Of a stretch of DNA of 54,706 nt, positions 24,142 through 33,141 are shown in pieces. The position numbers and the translations under genes are program-made. Location of the stretch: assembly GCA_945911685.1 (NCBI GenBank), contig CAMEAW010000008.1:1-54706 (forward strand). The letters run 5' to 3'. This DNA comes from Bordetella parapertussis. Its GTDB lineage: Bacteria; Pseudomonadota; Gammaproteobacteria; Burkholderiales; Burkholderiaceae_B. Below the pieces are notes generated by a model. That model was not told where the DNA came from and made no database searches. It saw nothing but the letters and a program-made list of their open reading frames with translations. The first letter of the stretch is position 1. Each line of letters opens with the position of its first letter.

Positions 24142-25608
24142 ATGTTTATAAATTTAAAATATATCCAGATTTTCTGCATAGTGCTCGGTGGCTTATTTTT
24201 TCTGTGGCCTGCGATCTATAACGGCTATCCGCTGGCTTACAGCGACTCGCATGTGTTCATCTCTCAGCCTGTGGCCGGCTTTATGAATTGGGACAAGCCC
24301 TTTGTCTACGGGCCTTTGATTCTCTTGTTTCATGCCTGGCAAACACTTTGGCTAGTCATCGTTGCGCAGGCGTTGCTGGTGTCGCACCTACTTTGGTTGG
24401 TCGTTAGTGCCTTTACGCCCGAGCCAAAACCAGTGCGCGCGGCGTCCTCATCCCTAGAACCGCCCGCTGAAGCAGCCTGGTCAGTGGGCAAGCGCCACCT
24501 GTGGGTGTGCGCCGCGCTGGCATTGGTAAGCACAGCCCCCTGGTTTGTGAGCTTTCTGATGCCCGATATTTTTGCGGCCATGACCGTGCTATGTATCTTT
24601 TTATTGGGATTTTCAACCCGCTTGAAGCGCACCGAGGTCGCCTGGCTAGTGCTGCTCGGCGCCTTGTCGATCTCAGTGCATCTTTCACACCTTGTGATCG
24701 CGGGCGCCTGTGTATTTGGTGTGCTTTGTCTGGGTGTCCGTCGTTTAAAGATCGCAGTCTTGCCTTTAGTGGGCGCTATTGTCATTTTGCTTGGCACTAA
24801 TTTTTATGCCTTTCAAAAAGCCACGATCTCGCCACATGGATCAGTCTTTATGCTGGCGCGTTTGTCGGGCGATGGCAACACCAAAGAAATTCTTGAAAAA
24901 TATTGTGCGCAAAAAAACTGGTATCTCTGCGCCTGGGTCGATCGCTTACCCACAGATAGCGATGATTTTTTATGGAATGGTCAGGGGCCTGTCTGGAGTC
25001 ACCCCGGCGGTCCGATCGGCCTGGCACCCGAGGCTTCAGAGATTGTTTCTTACGTGGTGCGCACCAGGCCATGGCCGGTCATGTGGTCTGGCTTAAAAAA
25101 TATGACTGCGCAGTTGTGGATGCTTCAGTTGGGCGATACCTTGCAACCAGACCACCTCGATGTGACGGTCGCGAAAAGTGTTCGCCAGTATTTCGCTCCT
25201 GCAGAGCTTGAGCGCCTGAATAGCTCGCGACAAATGAAGGATACGCTCGCTGCAGATGTCGTCTGGTTGAGTAAGGTGAGTGTGTGGGTGTTTTATTGTT
25301 CTGTGGTGTTTGGGCTGTACGTGCTTTTTACTGCTTGGCGCAAACGCGACGTAAAGCCAAAAAAAGGTCTAACGCAGCCAGCGCTTGAGCGTGAGTCGCC
25401 GAACGCGGCACTTGAACGGCAGCACACTAAATTAGTGGTCAGTTTTATTCTGATGCTTTGGCTTGGTGTTGCAGCCAACGCCTTCGCGACCGGTGCGCTC
25501 TCAAAGCCGCACCATCGTTATCAAGCCCGCATTGCTTGGTTGTTGGTGTTGCCTCCACTTCTGTTGTGGCGGGGTTCAGTTCGCTTCGACTCTAGTAAGC
25601 CTGCCTAG
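24142..25608 (+). CDS. Polytopic membrane protein, unknown function
   Basis: About 488 residues (ATG at 24142; a TTG two codons earlier is possible). Around ten hydrophobic segments, in blocks at about 5-25, 55-90, 120-140, 145-165, 175-200, 205-220, 385-410 and 440-480. The N-terminal loop NGYPLAYSDSHVF and a large loop (about 230-380) with CAQKNWYLCAWVDRLP are the distinctive parts. The layout recalls GT-C-type glycosyltransferase or O-antigen-related membrane enzymes, with an acidic pair in the first loop, but I cannot assign a family. Confidence 0.75.
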   Translation: MFINLKYIQIFCIVLGGLFFLWPAIYNGYPLAYSDSHVFISQPVAGFMNWDKPFVYGPLILLFHAWQTLWLVIVAQALLVSHLLWLVVSAFTPEPKPVRAASSSLEPPAEAAWSVGKRHLWVCAALALVSTAPWFVSFLMPDIFAAMTVLCIFLLGFSTRLKRTEVAWLVLLGALSISVHLSHLVIAGACVFGVLCLGVRRLKIAVLPLVGAIVILLGTNFYAFQKATISPHGSVFMLARLSGDGNTKEILEKYCAQKNWYLCAWVDRLPTDSDDFLWNGQGPVWSHPGGPIGLAPEASEIVSYVVRTRPWPVMWSGLKNMTAQLWMLQLGDTLQPDHLDVTVAKSVRQYFAPAELERLNSSRQMKDTLAADVVWLSKVSVWVFYCSVVFGLYVLFTAWRKRDVKPKKGLTQPALERESPNAALERQHTKLVVSFILMLWLGVAANAFATGALSKPHHRYQARIAWLLVLPPLLLWRGSVRFDSSKPA

Positions 25609-25630
25609 TGCAGGTCTTTCAAGAGCCGAA

Positions 25631-25654
25631 CGTTTGAGGGGCATCCCTCAAACG
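25631..25654. terminator. Perfect 10-bp hairpin between convergent genes
   Basis: CGTTTGAGGG at 25631-25640 pairs fully with CCCTCAAACG at 25645-25654 around GCAT. It lies between the stop of the membrane protein gene and that of the Bug receptor gene on the other strand. No T-run, but position and stability suggest a shared 3' end element. Confidence 0.6.
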
Positions 25655-25703
25655 ATACGCGTCGGGATAGCCATCAAAGTCATTGCAGTAGGCAGAGCTC
25701 TTG

Positions 25704-26687
25704 TTACTCGCGCTTAATATTGCTGGCTTTAATGACGTTCGCCCACTTGGCGATTTCGCCATCCACAAAGGCGGCCAGCGCTTGCGGCGTGCTGCCTTCA
25801 ATGTCGATTGCCTGTTGCACTAACTTGGCCTTGAGATCAGGGTCAAGTAGCACCACGTTGAGATCGCGATTTAAGCGTTCGATGATTGCAGGTGGTGTGC
25901 CTGTTGGTGCAAAGAAGCCGTAACTTGCAATCGATTCAAACCCAGGATAGCCTGACTCGGCTATCGTGGGTAGATCGGGCATCATTGCAGAGCGTTTGGC
26001 TGTGGTGATTGCCAGCGCGCGTACTTTACCGTCTTTGAGCATTGGCAAATAGGGTGGCAAGGTATCAAGCGCCATCGTGACTCGCCCTGAAATTAGGTCA
26101 GGCATTAAAAGCGAGGTGCCCTTGTAGGGGATATGTAAGACGTCAATGCCCGCAGCAACTTTGAACATCTCACAGGTTAAGTGAATCAAGCCGCCCGTAC
26201 CCGATGAACCACAGGTGAGCTTACCCGGTTCTTTCTTGGCCAGGGCAACAAGCTCGGCCAAATTTTTCACTGGTAACTCGTTACTGACTACAACGATATT
26301 ACTCAGTGTGCCAGCCATCGAGATCGCAGTTAAATCCTTCTTGAAGTTGTAACCAACGTCTGTGTAATAGCTGACCGCGATCGAGTGCGAGCCGATTGAG
26401 CCCATCAGGATGGTGTACCCGTCGGGCGCGGCCTTAGCAACGTAGGCTGCACCGATATTGGCACCTGCGCCTGGCCTGTTTTCGATCACTACAGGCTGCC
26501 CAAGCTTCACGGCAAGTTTTTCTGTAATCGCGCGCGTCAAGATATCAGTGGCGCCGCCGGCCGGAAACGGCACAACGACTTTAAGAGGTTTGGATGGATA
26601 CGCGTCTTGTGCCAGCGTGGGTGCAGAAACGCCCGAGGTAAAAGCCAAGATCGTGAGCAAAAAATTGAAGTAACGATTCAAGCGCAT
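25704..26687 (-). CDS. Bug-family (TTT) periplasmic substrate-binding protein
   Basis: 327 residues with a signal peptide ending near TLAQ (residue 27). Typical Bug features: YPSKPLKVVVPFPAGGATDILTR, VVIENRPGAGANIG, and TLPPYLPMLKDGKVRALAIT. These proteins bind carboxylated solutes for tripartite tricarboxylate transporters. No TctA or TctB gene is in the window, so it is an orphan receptor, as is common in Bordetella and relatives. First of four such proteins here; last gene of the minus-strand block 25704-32620. Confidence 0.94.
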   Translation of the reverse strand: MRLNRYFNFLLTILAFTSGVSAPTLAQDAYPSKPLKVVVPFPAGGATDILTRAITEKLAVKLGQPVVIENRPGAGANIGAAYVAKAAPDGYTILMGSIGSHSIAVSYYTDVGYNFKKDLTAISMAGTLSNIVVVSNELPVKNLAELVALAKKEPGKLTCGSSGTGGLIHLTCEMFKVAAGIDVLHIPYKGTSLLMPDLISGRVTMALDTLPPYLPMLKDGKVRALAITTAKRSAMMPDLPTIAESGYPGFESIASYGFFAPTGTPPAIIERLNRDLNVVLLDPDLKAKLVQQAIDIEGSTPQALAAFVDGEIAKWANVIKASNIKRE

Positions 26688-26725
26688 GCTGTTTTATCCC
26701 AAAAAGTGAAAGTACATCATAATCC

Positions 26726-27880
26726 TCAAGCAAAAAGTGTGCCGGAAAGCTTGCGTCCCAGCCTCATCATGGGCTTTTCGACTGCGTAATAAATAAGTGC
26801 CGAGAGAACAATCGAACCAAGGACAGACAGCATGAGATACACGGCGAGGTGAGCATCGGCGAGCCACGGCAAGCGACCATCGCGTAGCATCACAAAGAGG
26901 GTATAAAACACTATTGGATGAAATAGATACATTGAATAGCTGATTTCGCCTAACCAAGTGCTGAAGCGGTTATTGAGCTTGAGTTTTGTCGACAGCAAGA
27001 TAAACAGGCCTAAACTTAAAGATATCGGTGGCATAAATACCGATAGTTTTACTGCCAGAGCGCTTGGCAAGTAGGCGTAAAAAACCCAAGTGAGTAAGGG
27101 CAAGCCACAGATACCCAGTGGAAATAAAATAAAGATGACTCGAACCAACCGCGAGAAGGGCTGAGGGTCGTCAGCTTGTGCGCGATCATGCCAACAACGA
27201 AAAAGAGCGCCCCAAAACATAATCGCAATAAACAGCCCGTACTCTGTGAGGTGATTTAAAAAGGGATCCGCGCTGGCGGGATTCAGCCATTCGGGATTCA
27301 GCCAATGCACGCACCGCGGTAGCACAACGAAAGCGAGCGGCCCGCCAAACAGGCCCACCACCAACCAACGCGGTTGGTGCAGCACCCTGAACGTAAATAG
27401 AAGCGCGCAGGAAATATAAAAAATTAACTCAAGGCGCAGCGTCCAGTAGAGCCCCATTACGTCTGGCGCACCGAATACACTTTGAATCATCGTTAGATTG
27501 AGCCACACCGTCTGAGCCGAGAAGGGCGTCAGTAAGTAGAGCCCAAGCAGCGCTGCGGCCAGGACCGAAACCCAGTAGGCTGGATACAGCCTAAATATCC
27601 TACGAATGAGAAAGACTTTTAGGGCGTTTGAAGTCGTTTGATGACCAACTGCCCGCAAACTTGAGGGGATGACAAAGCCGCTGATGGCAAAAAACAGGGT
27701 CACCCCAATGCGCCCAGTATCGACTGCCGCTGAAATGCTATACAGCAGCCCACCCGCCGGTGGTGTAGGCAATTGCATGAAAGCGTCTGTGGCGTGCAGC
27801 CAGATGACCAATAAGGCTGCAAGGCCACGTTGGGCGTCGATGTAAGCAAAGCGTTGCGCCAAGGGCGAGGCTTGCTTCAA
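26726..27880 (-). CDS. Acyltransferase 3 family membrane protein (OafA/OatA-like)
   Basis: 384 residues, about ten membrane segments. N-terminal signature YIDAQRGLAALLVIWLHATDAF contains the conserved Arg and His, followed by GVTLFFAISGFVI. The C-terminal part has the SYSMYLFHPIVFY motif. Members O-acylate sugars or other surface molecules. It sits between two Bug genes without polysaccharide genes nearby, so the acceptor is unknown. Confidence 0.9.
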   Translation of the reverse strand: MKQASPLAQRFAYIDAQRGLAALLVIWLHATDAFMQLPTPPAGGLLYSISAAVDTGRIGVTLFFAISGFVIPSSLRAVGHQTTSNALKVFLIRRIFRLYPAYWVSVLAAALLGLYLLTPFSAQTVWLNLTMIQSVFGAPDVMGLYWTLRLELIFYISCALLFTFRVLHQPRWLVVGLFGGPLAFVVLPRCVHWLNPEWLNPASADPFLNHLTEYGLFIAIMFWGALFRCWHDRAQADDPQPFSRLVRVIFILFPLGICGLPLLTWVFYAYLPSALAVKLSVFMPPISLSLGLFILLSTKLKLNNRFSTWLGEISYSMYLFHPIVFYTLFVMLRDGRLPWLADAHLAVYLMLSVLGSIVLSALIYYAVEKPMMRLGRKLSGTLFA

Positions 27881-27896
27881 GATGCTTGGATCAACT

Positions 27897-28955
27897 TCAA
27901 TCCGCCTGAATCTTGTTATCTTTAATCAGCTTGCCGTACAGGGCGTATTGCTTTTCAGTTGCTTGTTTAAACTCAGCTGGACTGGTGCCTCGTATCGTCA
28001 CACCCAGGCCAATCAGGCGCTCGCGCGTCTGCGGATCAGTCAGTGCTTTTTGCATCTCTGCGTTTAGCTTATCGATGATAGGCTTAGGCGTACCCGCCGG
28101 GGCAATCATCGCGAACCAAGAGTTAAAGAAAAAGTCACTGATGCCAGCTTGCACGATGGTTGGTACGTTTGGATACTGTGCCAGGCGTTCGGGCGTTGAG
28201 ACGGCCAGCAGTCGTAATTTGCCGCCCTGTATCAACGAGGTGACGGTGCCCAGGCCTTGGTAAGTGACTTCGACTTGCCCTGCAGCCGCCGCAATGGCCG
28301 CAGGCGTCGCGCCTTTATAGGGCACATGTACCAGATCGATGCCAGTGCGTTGTGCAAATAGTGCCATGGCGATGTGCTGCGGGCTGCCGCTGCCGCCTGA
28401 GCCATAGTTAATTTTGCCTGGGTTGGCTTTGGCCGCCACAATAAAATCGCTTAGGGTTTTATAAGGTGACTGGTCTGCCACCGCAATGCCCCACTCAATC
28501 GTCGCGACCAGTGAAATCGGCTCAAAGTCTTTGAGTGCATTCCAGGGGATATTTGAATAAATATGTGGCAGCATTGTCAAGATGCTGTCATTGACGCCAC
28601 CAATCGTGTAGCCATCGGGAGCGGCTTTGGCGATACGATCCGCGCCAATCAGCCCCGATGATCCAGCCATATTTTCAATCACGATGGGCTGGCCCATATT
28701 TTGTGACATTTTGACCGTTAACAGTCGCGCTGCGCCATCGACCGCGCTGCCCGCAGCCAACGGAATAATCATGCGGATCGGCTTGCTGGGATAGCTGTCT
28801 TGCGCTTGTGCTGGCGGTAGGCAAAAAGAGGTGAGCGTAACCAGAGCTAGCAGCGCGCCCTTTAATCGTTTGACCCCAAAGCGGTTGCCTTTCAACCGAT
28901 TCGTCGAGAAGTCGTGCACGTTGAAACAACTTGCTGAGAGGGGGAGCAGGGGCAT
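27897..28955 (-). CDS. Bug-family (TTT) periplasmic substrate-binding protein
   Basis: 352 residues in the longest form; the signal peptide (LKGALLALVTLTSFCLPPAQA) begins about residue 30, so translation may start later, for example at the TTG at 28895. Family motifs: YPSKPIRMIIPLAAGSAVD, IVIENMAGSSGLIG, INYGSGGSGSPQHIAMALF, HVPYKGATPAAIAA. It is 14 bases from the Ldh-type dehydrogenase gene upstream in the same operon; its ligand may be the dehydrogenase's 2-hydroxy acid. Confidence 0.92.
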   Translation of the reverse strand: MPLLPLSASCFNVHDFSTNRLKGNRFGVKRLKGALLALVTLTSFCLPPAQAQDSYPSKPIRMIIPLAAGSAVDGAARLLTVKMSQNMGQPIVIENMAGSSGLIGADRIAKAAPDGYTIGGVNDSILTMLPHIYSNIPWNALKDFEPISLVATIEWGIAVADQSPYKTLSDFIVAAKANPGKINYGSGGSGSPQHIAMALFAQRTGIDLVHVPYKGATPAAIAAAAGQVEVTYQGLGTVTSLIQGGKLRLLAVSTPERLAQYPNVPTIVQAGISDFFFNSWFAMIAPAGTPKPIIDKLNAEMQKALTDPQTRERLIGLGVTIRGTSPAEFKQATEKQYALYGKLIKDNKIQAD

Positions 28956-28969
28956 GAGCTTTCCAAAAG

Positions 28970-30037
28970 TTAGACAGTGAGCACGGCGATATTCAGTTCA
29001 GTTGCCAGGGTATTTAAATCCGCAACGAGAACCGGTGCAAGCGGTATCCCTTGCTGAGCGTAGGCTAAGCGTTTGGCATGGCTTTGCTCGCCAGGCAGCC
29101 ATACTCGCTCGACCCCGGGCAGGCGTTCGCTGGCACGCAGATCTTTGACCAGTTGATCGACAGCACCTTTAAAGAAACCAGGTTCACCAAAGGCTTTTAA
29201 ATCGATGACCAAAATTGCTTGCCCAGTGTTGGTTGGCGTGACGTGGTCTTTGTTGAAGTCAACTACCTCTTTGCCCATCGAGGCTCCTTGCAAGGTGCCT
29301 GCCAACAAGCCAACGATCAAGGCCAAGCCATAACCTTTGTGTCCGCCGATCGGTAGTAAAAAGCCTTCGTCGGCACGGTTAGGATCAGTGAGGGGGCGGC
29401 CCTGGCGATCGATCATCCAGCCCTCTGGCATGGTTTCACCGCGCTTGGCTTTGGCTTTGACTTTGCCGTATGCCGCCACGGTCGTGGCCATATCGAGTAC
29501 GACAGCGGGCTCGCTGCCTGCCGGGATTCCGGCTGCGATAGGGTTGGTCGATAACAACATATCCATCCCACCCCACGGCGGTAAATGGTTGGCATTGCCC
29601 ACCGCAAAATATAAGCCAATCATGTCGTGCGCGATGGGCATGCGTGCATAAAGCGAGGCGGGGCCTGCATGATTGCTATTGCGTGTGCCGACCCAAGCGA
29701 CGCCCGCGTTTGCGGCCTTTTTGATGGCGAGTTCAACTGCGTGCGAGACCACTAAGTGCCCCATCCCGTTATCGCCATCGACCACGGCCATTGCGGCCTT
29801 GTCTTGTACGACTGTGATTTGCGGGTTCACGTTGATCCCACCTGCACGAATACGTTTGACGTATTGCGGCAGACGAATGACCCCATGACCGTCCGAGCCT
29901 TGCAGATCGGCCTGCGCCATCAGTGAGGCTACTTTCTCAGAGTGCTCGAGCGACAGCCCGTTGGCTTGTAAGGCACGGGCGATAAAGTCTTTAAGTGCGT
30001 CGAACTGAACAATGATTGAAGTGTTGGCAGTGGGCAT
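28970..30037 (-). CDS. Ldh-family NAD(P)-dependent 2-hydroxyacid dehydrogenase
   Basis: 355 residues from the ATG at 30037; the 20-residue extension upstream is His/Pro/Ser-rich and unlike the family. Malate/L-lactate/sulfolactate dehydrogenase family type 2 (not the Rossmann type). Seen: DLQGSDGHGVIRLPQYV, VGTRNSNHAGPASLYA, STNPIAAGIPAG, and LLPIGGHKGYGLALIVGLLAG. It oxidises a 2-hydroxy acid or reduces the 2-oxo acid. Neighbouring Bug receptors and a VOC protein support a catabolic unit for an imported organic acid. Confidence 0.92.
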   Translation of the reverse strand: MPTANTSIIVQFDALKDFIARALQANGLSLEHSEKVASLMAQADLQGSDGHGVIRLPQYVKRIRAGGINVNPQITVVQDKAAMAVVDGDNGMGHLVVSHAVELAIKKAANAGVAWVGTRNSNHAGPASLYARMPIAHDMIGLYFAVGNANHLPPWGGMDMLLSTNPIAAGIPAGSEPAVVLDMATTVAAYGKVKAKAKRGETMPEGWMIDRQGRPLTDPNRADEGFLLPIGGHKGYGLALIVGLLAGTLQGASMGKEVVDFNKDHVTPTNTGQAILVIDLKAFGEPGFFKGAVDQLVKDLRASERLPGVERVWLPGEQSHAKRLAYAQQGIPLAPVLVADLNTLATELNIAVLTV

Positions 30038-30163
30038 GTGGACGTGTGAAGAATTATGTGGAGGACGTGTTGAAGGATTAGGTGGACGGACGTGCAATAA
30101 AAATTACGAAGAGCAGTCGTAGGCCAAGCGCAGAATGCCTACCAATTTTTTTAGTGGCTATCG

Positions 30164-30652
30164 CTAGTTAGTTTTTCCGGTGTCAGTCCAAGCGGGTACA
30201 CGTCCGAGCTGCTCGGCTTCGTGCCAGGCAAAGTTCAGCTCGACCTTGATCCCGTTGATCGGTTCGCGCATAAATAATTGATATAAATTTGAGTTATGCG
30301 CTTTGCGCTCGCTAAATTCGATGCCGTTTTTAGACAGACGTTCGATAAACTCGGCCAGCCCATCGCAGTTCAAGCACAAGTGATCAATGCGCCCCGAGCC
30401 CAAGGCGCCCGCAGCCGAGTAATCAATGTTTTGTTGATCGGAAGGCGTTTGCAGGTAGGTATCTTGATGTGCTGAATGCCTGGCCTTGCCGATGTGCAAG
30501 ACATCTTGCTTGCCGATATACAGCCAGTACACCGGAAACCCAAACTCAGGATGAAAGCCATCGGTGAAGCCCAGATTTTTGCAAAACCAGTCGCGCGTCC
30601 CCTCGGGGTCGTGCGTGAGGATCAGTATGTGCTCTAAAAATCGTAAACCCAT
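30164..30652 (-). CDS. VOC (glyoxalase/dioxygenase superfamily) protein
   Basis: 162 residues with two beta-alpha-beta-beta-beta units. Likely metal ligands are His8 in FLEHILILT, a His in RIDHLCLN about residue 97, and a Glu in IKVELNFAWHE near 140. AGGA stands 7-9 bases before the ATG. Activity could be lyase, isomerase or ring-cleaving dioxygenase. Located in the same minus-strand block as the Ldh dehydrogenase, probably serving the same pathway. Confidence 0.85.
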   Translation of the reverse strand: MGLRFLEHILILTHDPEGTRDWFCKNLGFTDGFHPEFGFPVYWLYIGKQDVLHIGKARHSAHQDTYLQTPSDQQNIDYSAAGALGSGRIDHLCLNCDGLAEFIERLSKNGIEFSERKAHNSNLYQLFMREPINGIKVELNFAWHEAEQLGRVPAWTDTGKTN

Positions 30653-30699
30653 TTTATGTCCTGACTAAAAATCGCTGTTGTTAAAGACGTTGACATCGC

Positions 30700-31635
30700 T
30701 TAGCGCGCAACCGCGTCAAGGTAATGTTGCACAACTGACTTGGATAGTTTTTGACGCTCACGCTCAACAATATATACCGTGGCGCGCTGCATCTGTGTCA
30801 AATCCAATTCAGAACTTGACGCAATGAGCGACCCTTGCGCTATCAGTGTTGTCTGTAGCGCACTATCTTGTTGCGCCGCCAACGCCCGTTGTTGTATCGT
30901 GGCTTGTGCGCAGGCCTCTTGCAGTGCTTGTTGTTGCGGCCCTGATAATGAGGCAAACCATGGTTGGTTGCACACCAGCAAGAGCACTCCAAAGAAGTGA
31001 CCTGTCAAACTCAGATAAGGGTGTTGCTCGTAAATTTTAAAGTTGCTGTAATTGGTGAGAGGGTTTTCTTGTGCCTGCACTTCACCCGAGCGAATCACGC
31101 GCATCAAGTCGCTCACGTCGGTCGTGACAGCCTGAAAGCCGAGTGCGTTCAAAGACTCACGATAAATCGCACTATCAAGTGTACGAATCTTTAAGCCTTC
31201 ACAATCTGCAGGCTGATGTATTGGACGAACGGCATTTGAAATATGCCTAAAGCCATTGTCCCAATAGCTCAGTACCTGATAAGTTGAATGCTGTTCGAGC
31301 GCCTGGCTTAAGAGCTGCCCTGCTGTCTGGTCGAGAGCCGTCAAGGCGCGTGTGCGGTTTGTGACGGTAAAGGGTAGATCTAGAACGGCTAAGTCAGGAG
31401 CGAGTGCGGTTAAATAGCCGGACGCAACGTAACAAAGTTGTCGCGCGCCGCTGCTGACGCTTTGGAATAATTGCGCGGCAGACTCACCTTGCGTCGTGAC
31501 ATCAAGGGTTGTGCTAACCGGCCCAAATAAGTTGCTCGCTTCGAGCGCACGCGCAAGTGATAACAGAGAGGTGCTTAAAATGGATCCGGTGCTCTGATAG
31601 CCCGCCAGTTCGACGGTTGTTTTGTTTGACAACAC
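30700..31635 (-). CDS. DctP-like TRAP receptor homologue without signal peptide
   Basis: 311 residues resembling TRAP receptors: a YWDNGFRHISNAVRPIHQPADCEGLKIRTLDSAIYRESLNALG core (with the family's hinge Arg), then VIRSGEVQAQENPLTNY, then HFFGVLLLVCNQPWFASLS. It begins at a GTG one base after the stop of the upstream Bug gene (TAA-C-GTG) with a hydrophilic N-terminus, so no export signal is visible. It may be cytoplasmic, start elsewhere, or have lost its leader. No DctQM genes adjoin. Confidence 0.75.
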   Translation of the reverse strand: MLSNKTTVELAGYQSTGSILSTSLLSLARALEASNLFGPVSTTLDVTTQGESAAQLFQSVSSGARQLCYVASGYLTALAPDLAVLDLPFTVTNRTRALTALDQTAGQLLSQALEQHSTYQVLSYWDNGFRHISNAVRPIHQPADCEGLKIRTLDSAIYRESLNALGFQAVTTDVSDLMRVIRSGEVQAQENPLTNYSNFKIYEQHPYLSLTGHFFGVLLLVCNQPWFASLSGPQQQALQEACAQATIQQRALAAQQDSALQTTLIAQGSLIASSSELDLTQMQRATVYIVERERQKLSKSVVQHYLDAVAR

Positions 31636-31636
31636 G

Positions 31637-32620
31637 TTACGTGCCTTGAATATTTGAATCCTTGATAATTTTCTGCCATCGAGTGTAGTCAGTCTTCATG
31701 ATCTTGAGCAGTTGTTCAGGCGTCTTTGGCCAAGGGTCGAGCCCCGCCTTGAGCATTTTCTCTTGAAGCGAGGGGTCGTTGACAACGTTTGCCGTTGCGT
31801 TGCGTAAGTCAGTTAGGGCGCCCACCGGCACCCCTTTCTGTGCAAACAAGGCGATCCACGATGAGTAGTCGTAATTTTTAATACCCTGCTCAATTAAGGT
31901 CGGTAATTTTGGGTATTGTGGATGACGTTCAGTTCCACAATAGCCAATCAAGCGAATGCGCTTTTCAGCCAAAAAGGGCTTTGCTAACGAAAGCGCCATT
32001 GGCATGACTTGCACCTCGTTTGAGGCGACAGCTAGGGTTGCTTGACTAGCGCCCCTGTAAGGGACATGAATCAATTTCACGCCTGCATAAGCATTGAACA
32101 TTTCACCGGCTAAGTGTTGGGGGCTGCCGATTCCGCCTGAGGCGTAGTGAATGCGTTCAGGATCTTTGCGGGCTTGTTGTAGTAAATCTTCGATGTTATT
32201 GATCGAAGACTGTGCGGGCACTGCAAAAAAAGTGGGTATGTTAGCGATGCCGGCGATAGGCTCAAACTCTGTGAGTGTGTCGATTTTGACATTTTGAGGC
32301 TGCAGGTGAGGCAAGATTGTCAAAATGCTATTGTTCAGTGCTGCGAGTGTTTGGCCATCAGGCTTGGCGCGAGCCATGCGATCGAGGCCAACAATACCAC
32401 CCGCACCGGTGATGTTTTCAACGACAAAGGTGACGCCCATTTGTGCAGTGAGTGCGGTGGTGACATAGCGCACCGCGATGTCTGAGGCGCTGCCGGCCTG
32501 TAACGGGAGGCCTACAGTGATCGGATTGCCGAAGGCGTGTTTTTGAGCCTTGGCAAAGCTTGGCCAAAAGGCTACGCCGCAGGCGAGGGCACTTGCTTTG
32601 AGAAACGTTCTTTTAATCAT
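31637..32620 (-). CDS. Bug-family (TTT) periplasmic substrate-binding protein
   Basis: 327 residues. The signal peptide MIKRTFLKASALACGVAFWPSFAKAQ has a basic start and a typical AKA cut site. Motifs: ITVGLPLQAGSASDIAVRYV, FVVENITGAGGIVG, HYASGGIGSPQHLAGEMF, HVPYRGASQATLA. First gene of the minus-strand block, with the signal-less DctP homologue 1 base downstream; translation of the two is probably coupled. Confidence 0.93.
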   Translation of the reverse strand: MIKRTFLKASALACGVAFWPSFAKAQKHAFGNPITVGLPLQAGSASDIAVRYVTTALTAQMGVTFVVENITGAGGIVGLDRMARAKPDGQTLAALNNSILTILPHLQPQNVKIDTLTEFEPIAGIANIPTFFAVPAQSSINNIEDLLQQARKDPERIHYASGGIGSPQHLAGEMFNAYAGVKLIHVPYRGASQATLAVASNEVQVMPMALSLAKPFLAEKRIRLIGYCGTERHPQYPKLPTLIEQGIKNYDYSSWIALFAQKGVPVGALTDLRNATANVVNDPSLQEKMLKAGLDPWPKTPEQLLKIMKTDYTRWQKIIKDSNIQGT

Positions 32621-32706
32621 GAGGTTTTGTTTACCCGCGTGAGTGACAAAAGGTTTAACCTTGGTGGTAGAAATTTACTCTGTTTTTTTCGTTTAAAGGG
32701 TAGCAA

Positions 32707-33081
32707 ATGACCGCAAACGCCTTAAATGTGTTGGGCACTGACTTAGTTTCGTGCTCGTATGACCCGCTGACGGGTTACTACCGCGATGGCTGCTGTAACA
32801 CCGACATGCAGGATTTGGGTAGCCATGTTGTTTGCACCAAGGTTACACAAGAATTTTTAGAGTTTTCGGCGAGTCGTGGTAACGATTTGTCGACACCACG
32901 CCCTGAGTATCGCTTTGCCGGTTTGAAAGAAGGCGATCGTTGGTGTCTGTGTGCGTTGCGCTGGAAAGAAGCCCTGCACGCTGGAGTAGCACCGTTTGTG
33001 ATTCTAGAAAGCACCCATGCCAAAGCGCTTGAGTTTGTCACGCTTGAGCAGCTGCAAGAATACGCGCTTGTGGCCGGGTAG
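32707..33081 (+). CDS. DUF2237 family protein
   Basis: 124 residues, full length for DUF2237, with NVLGTDLVSCSYDPLTGYYRDGCCNT, GSHVVCTKVTQEFLEFS and GDRWCLCALRWKEAL. The family is widespread in aerobic and photosynthetic bacteria, often near photolyase or light-response genes; the reaction is unknown. Several Cys (CC, C, CLC) suggest metal or redox chemistry. Convergent with the MerR-type regulator. Confidence 0.9.
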   Translation: MTANALNVLGTDLVSCSYDPLTGYYRDGCCNTDMQDLGSHVVCTKVTQEFLEFSASRGNDLSTPRPEYRFAGLKEGDRWCLCALRWKEALHAGVAPFVILESTHAKALEFVTLEQLQEYALVAG

Positions 33082-33141
33082 AGCAATCGATTGTCTCTGG
33101 TGCGTTGCCATGTCACATCAAATGGCAGCGCAACAGCTCTA

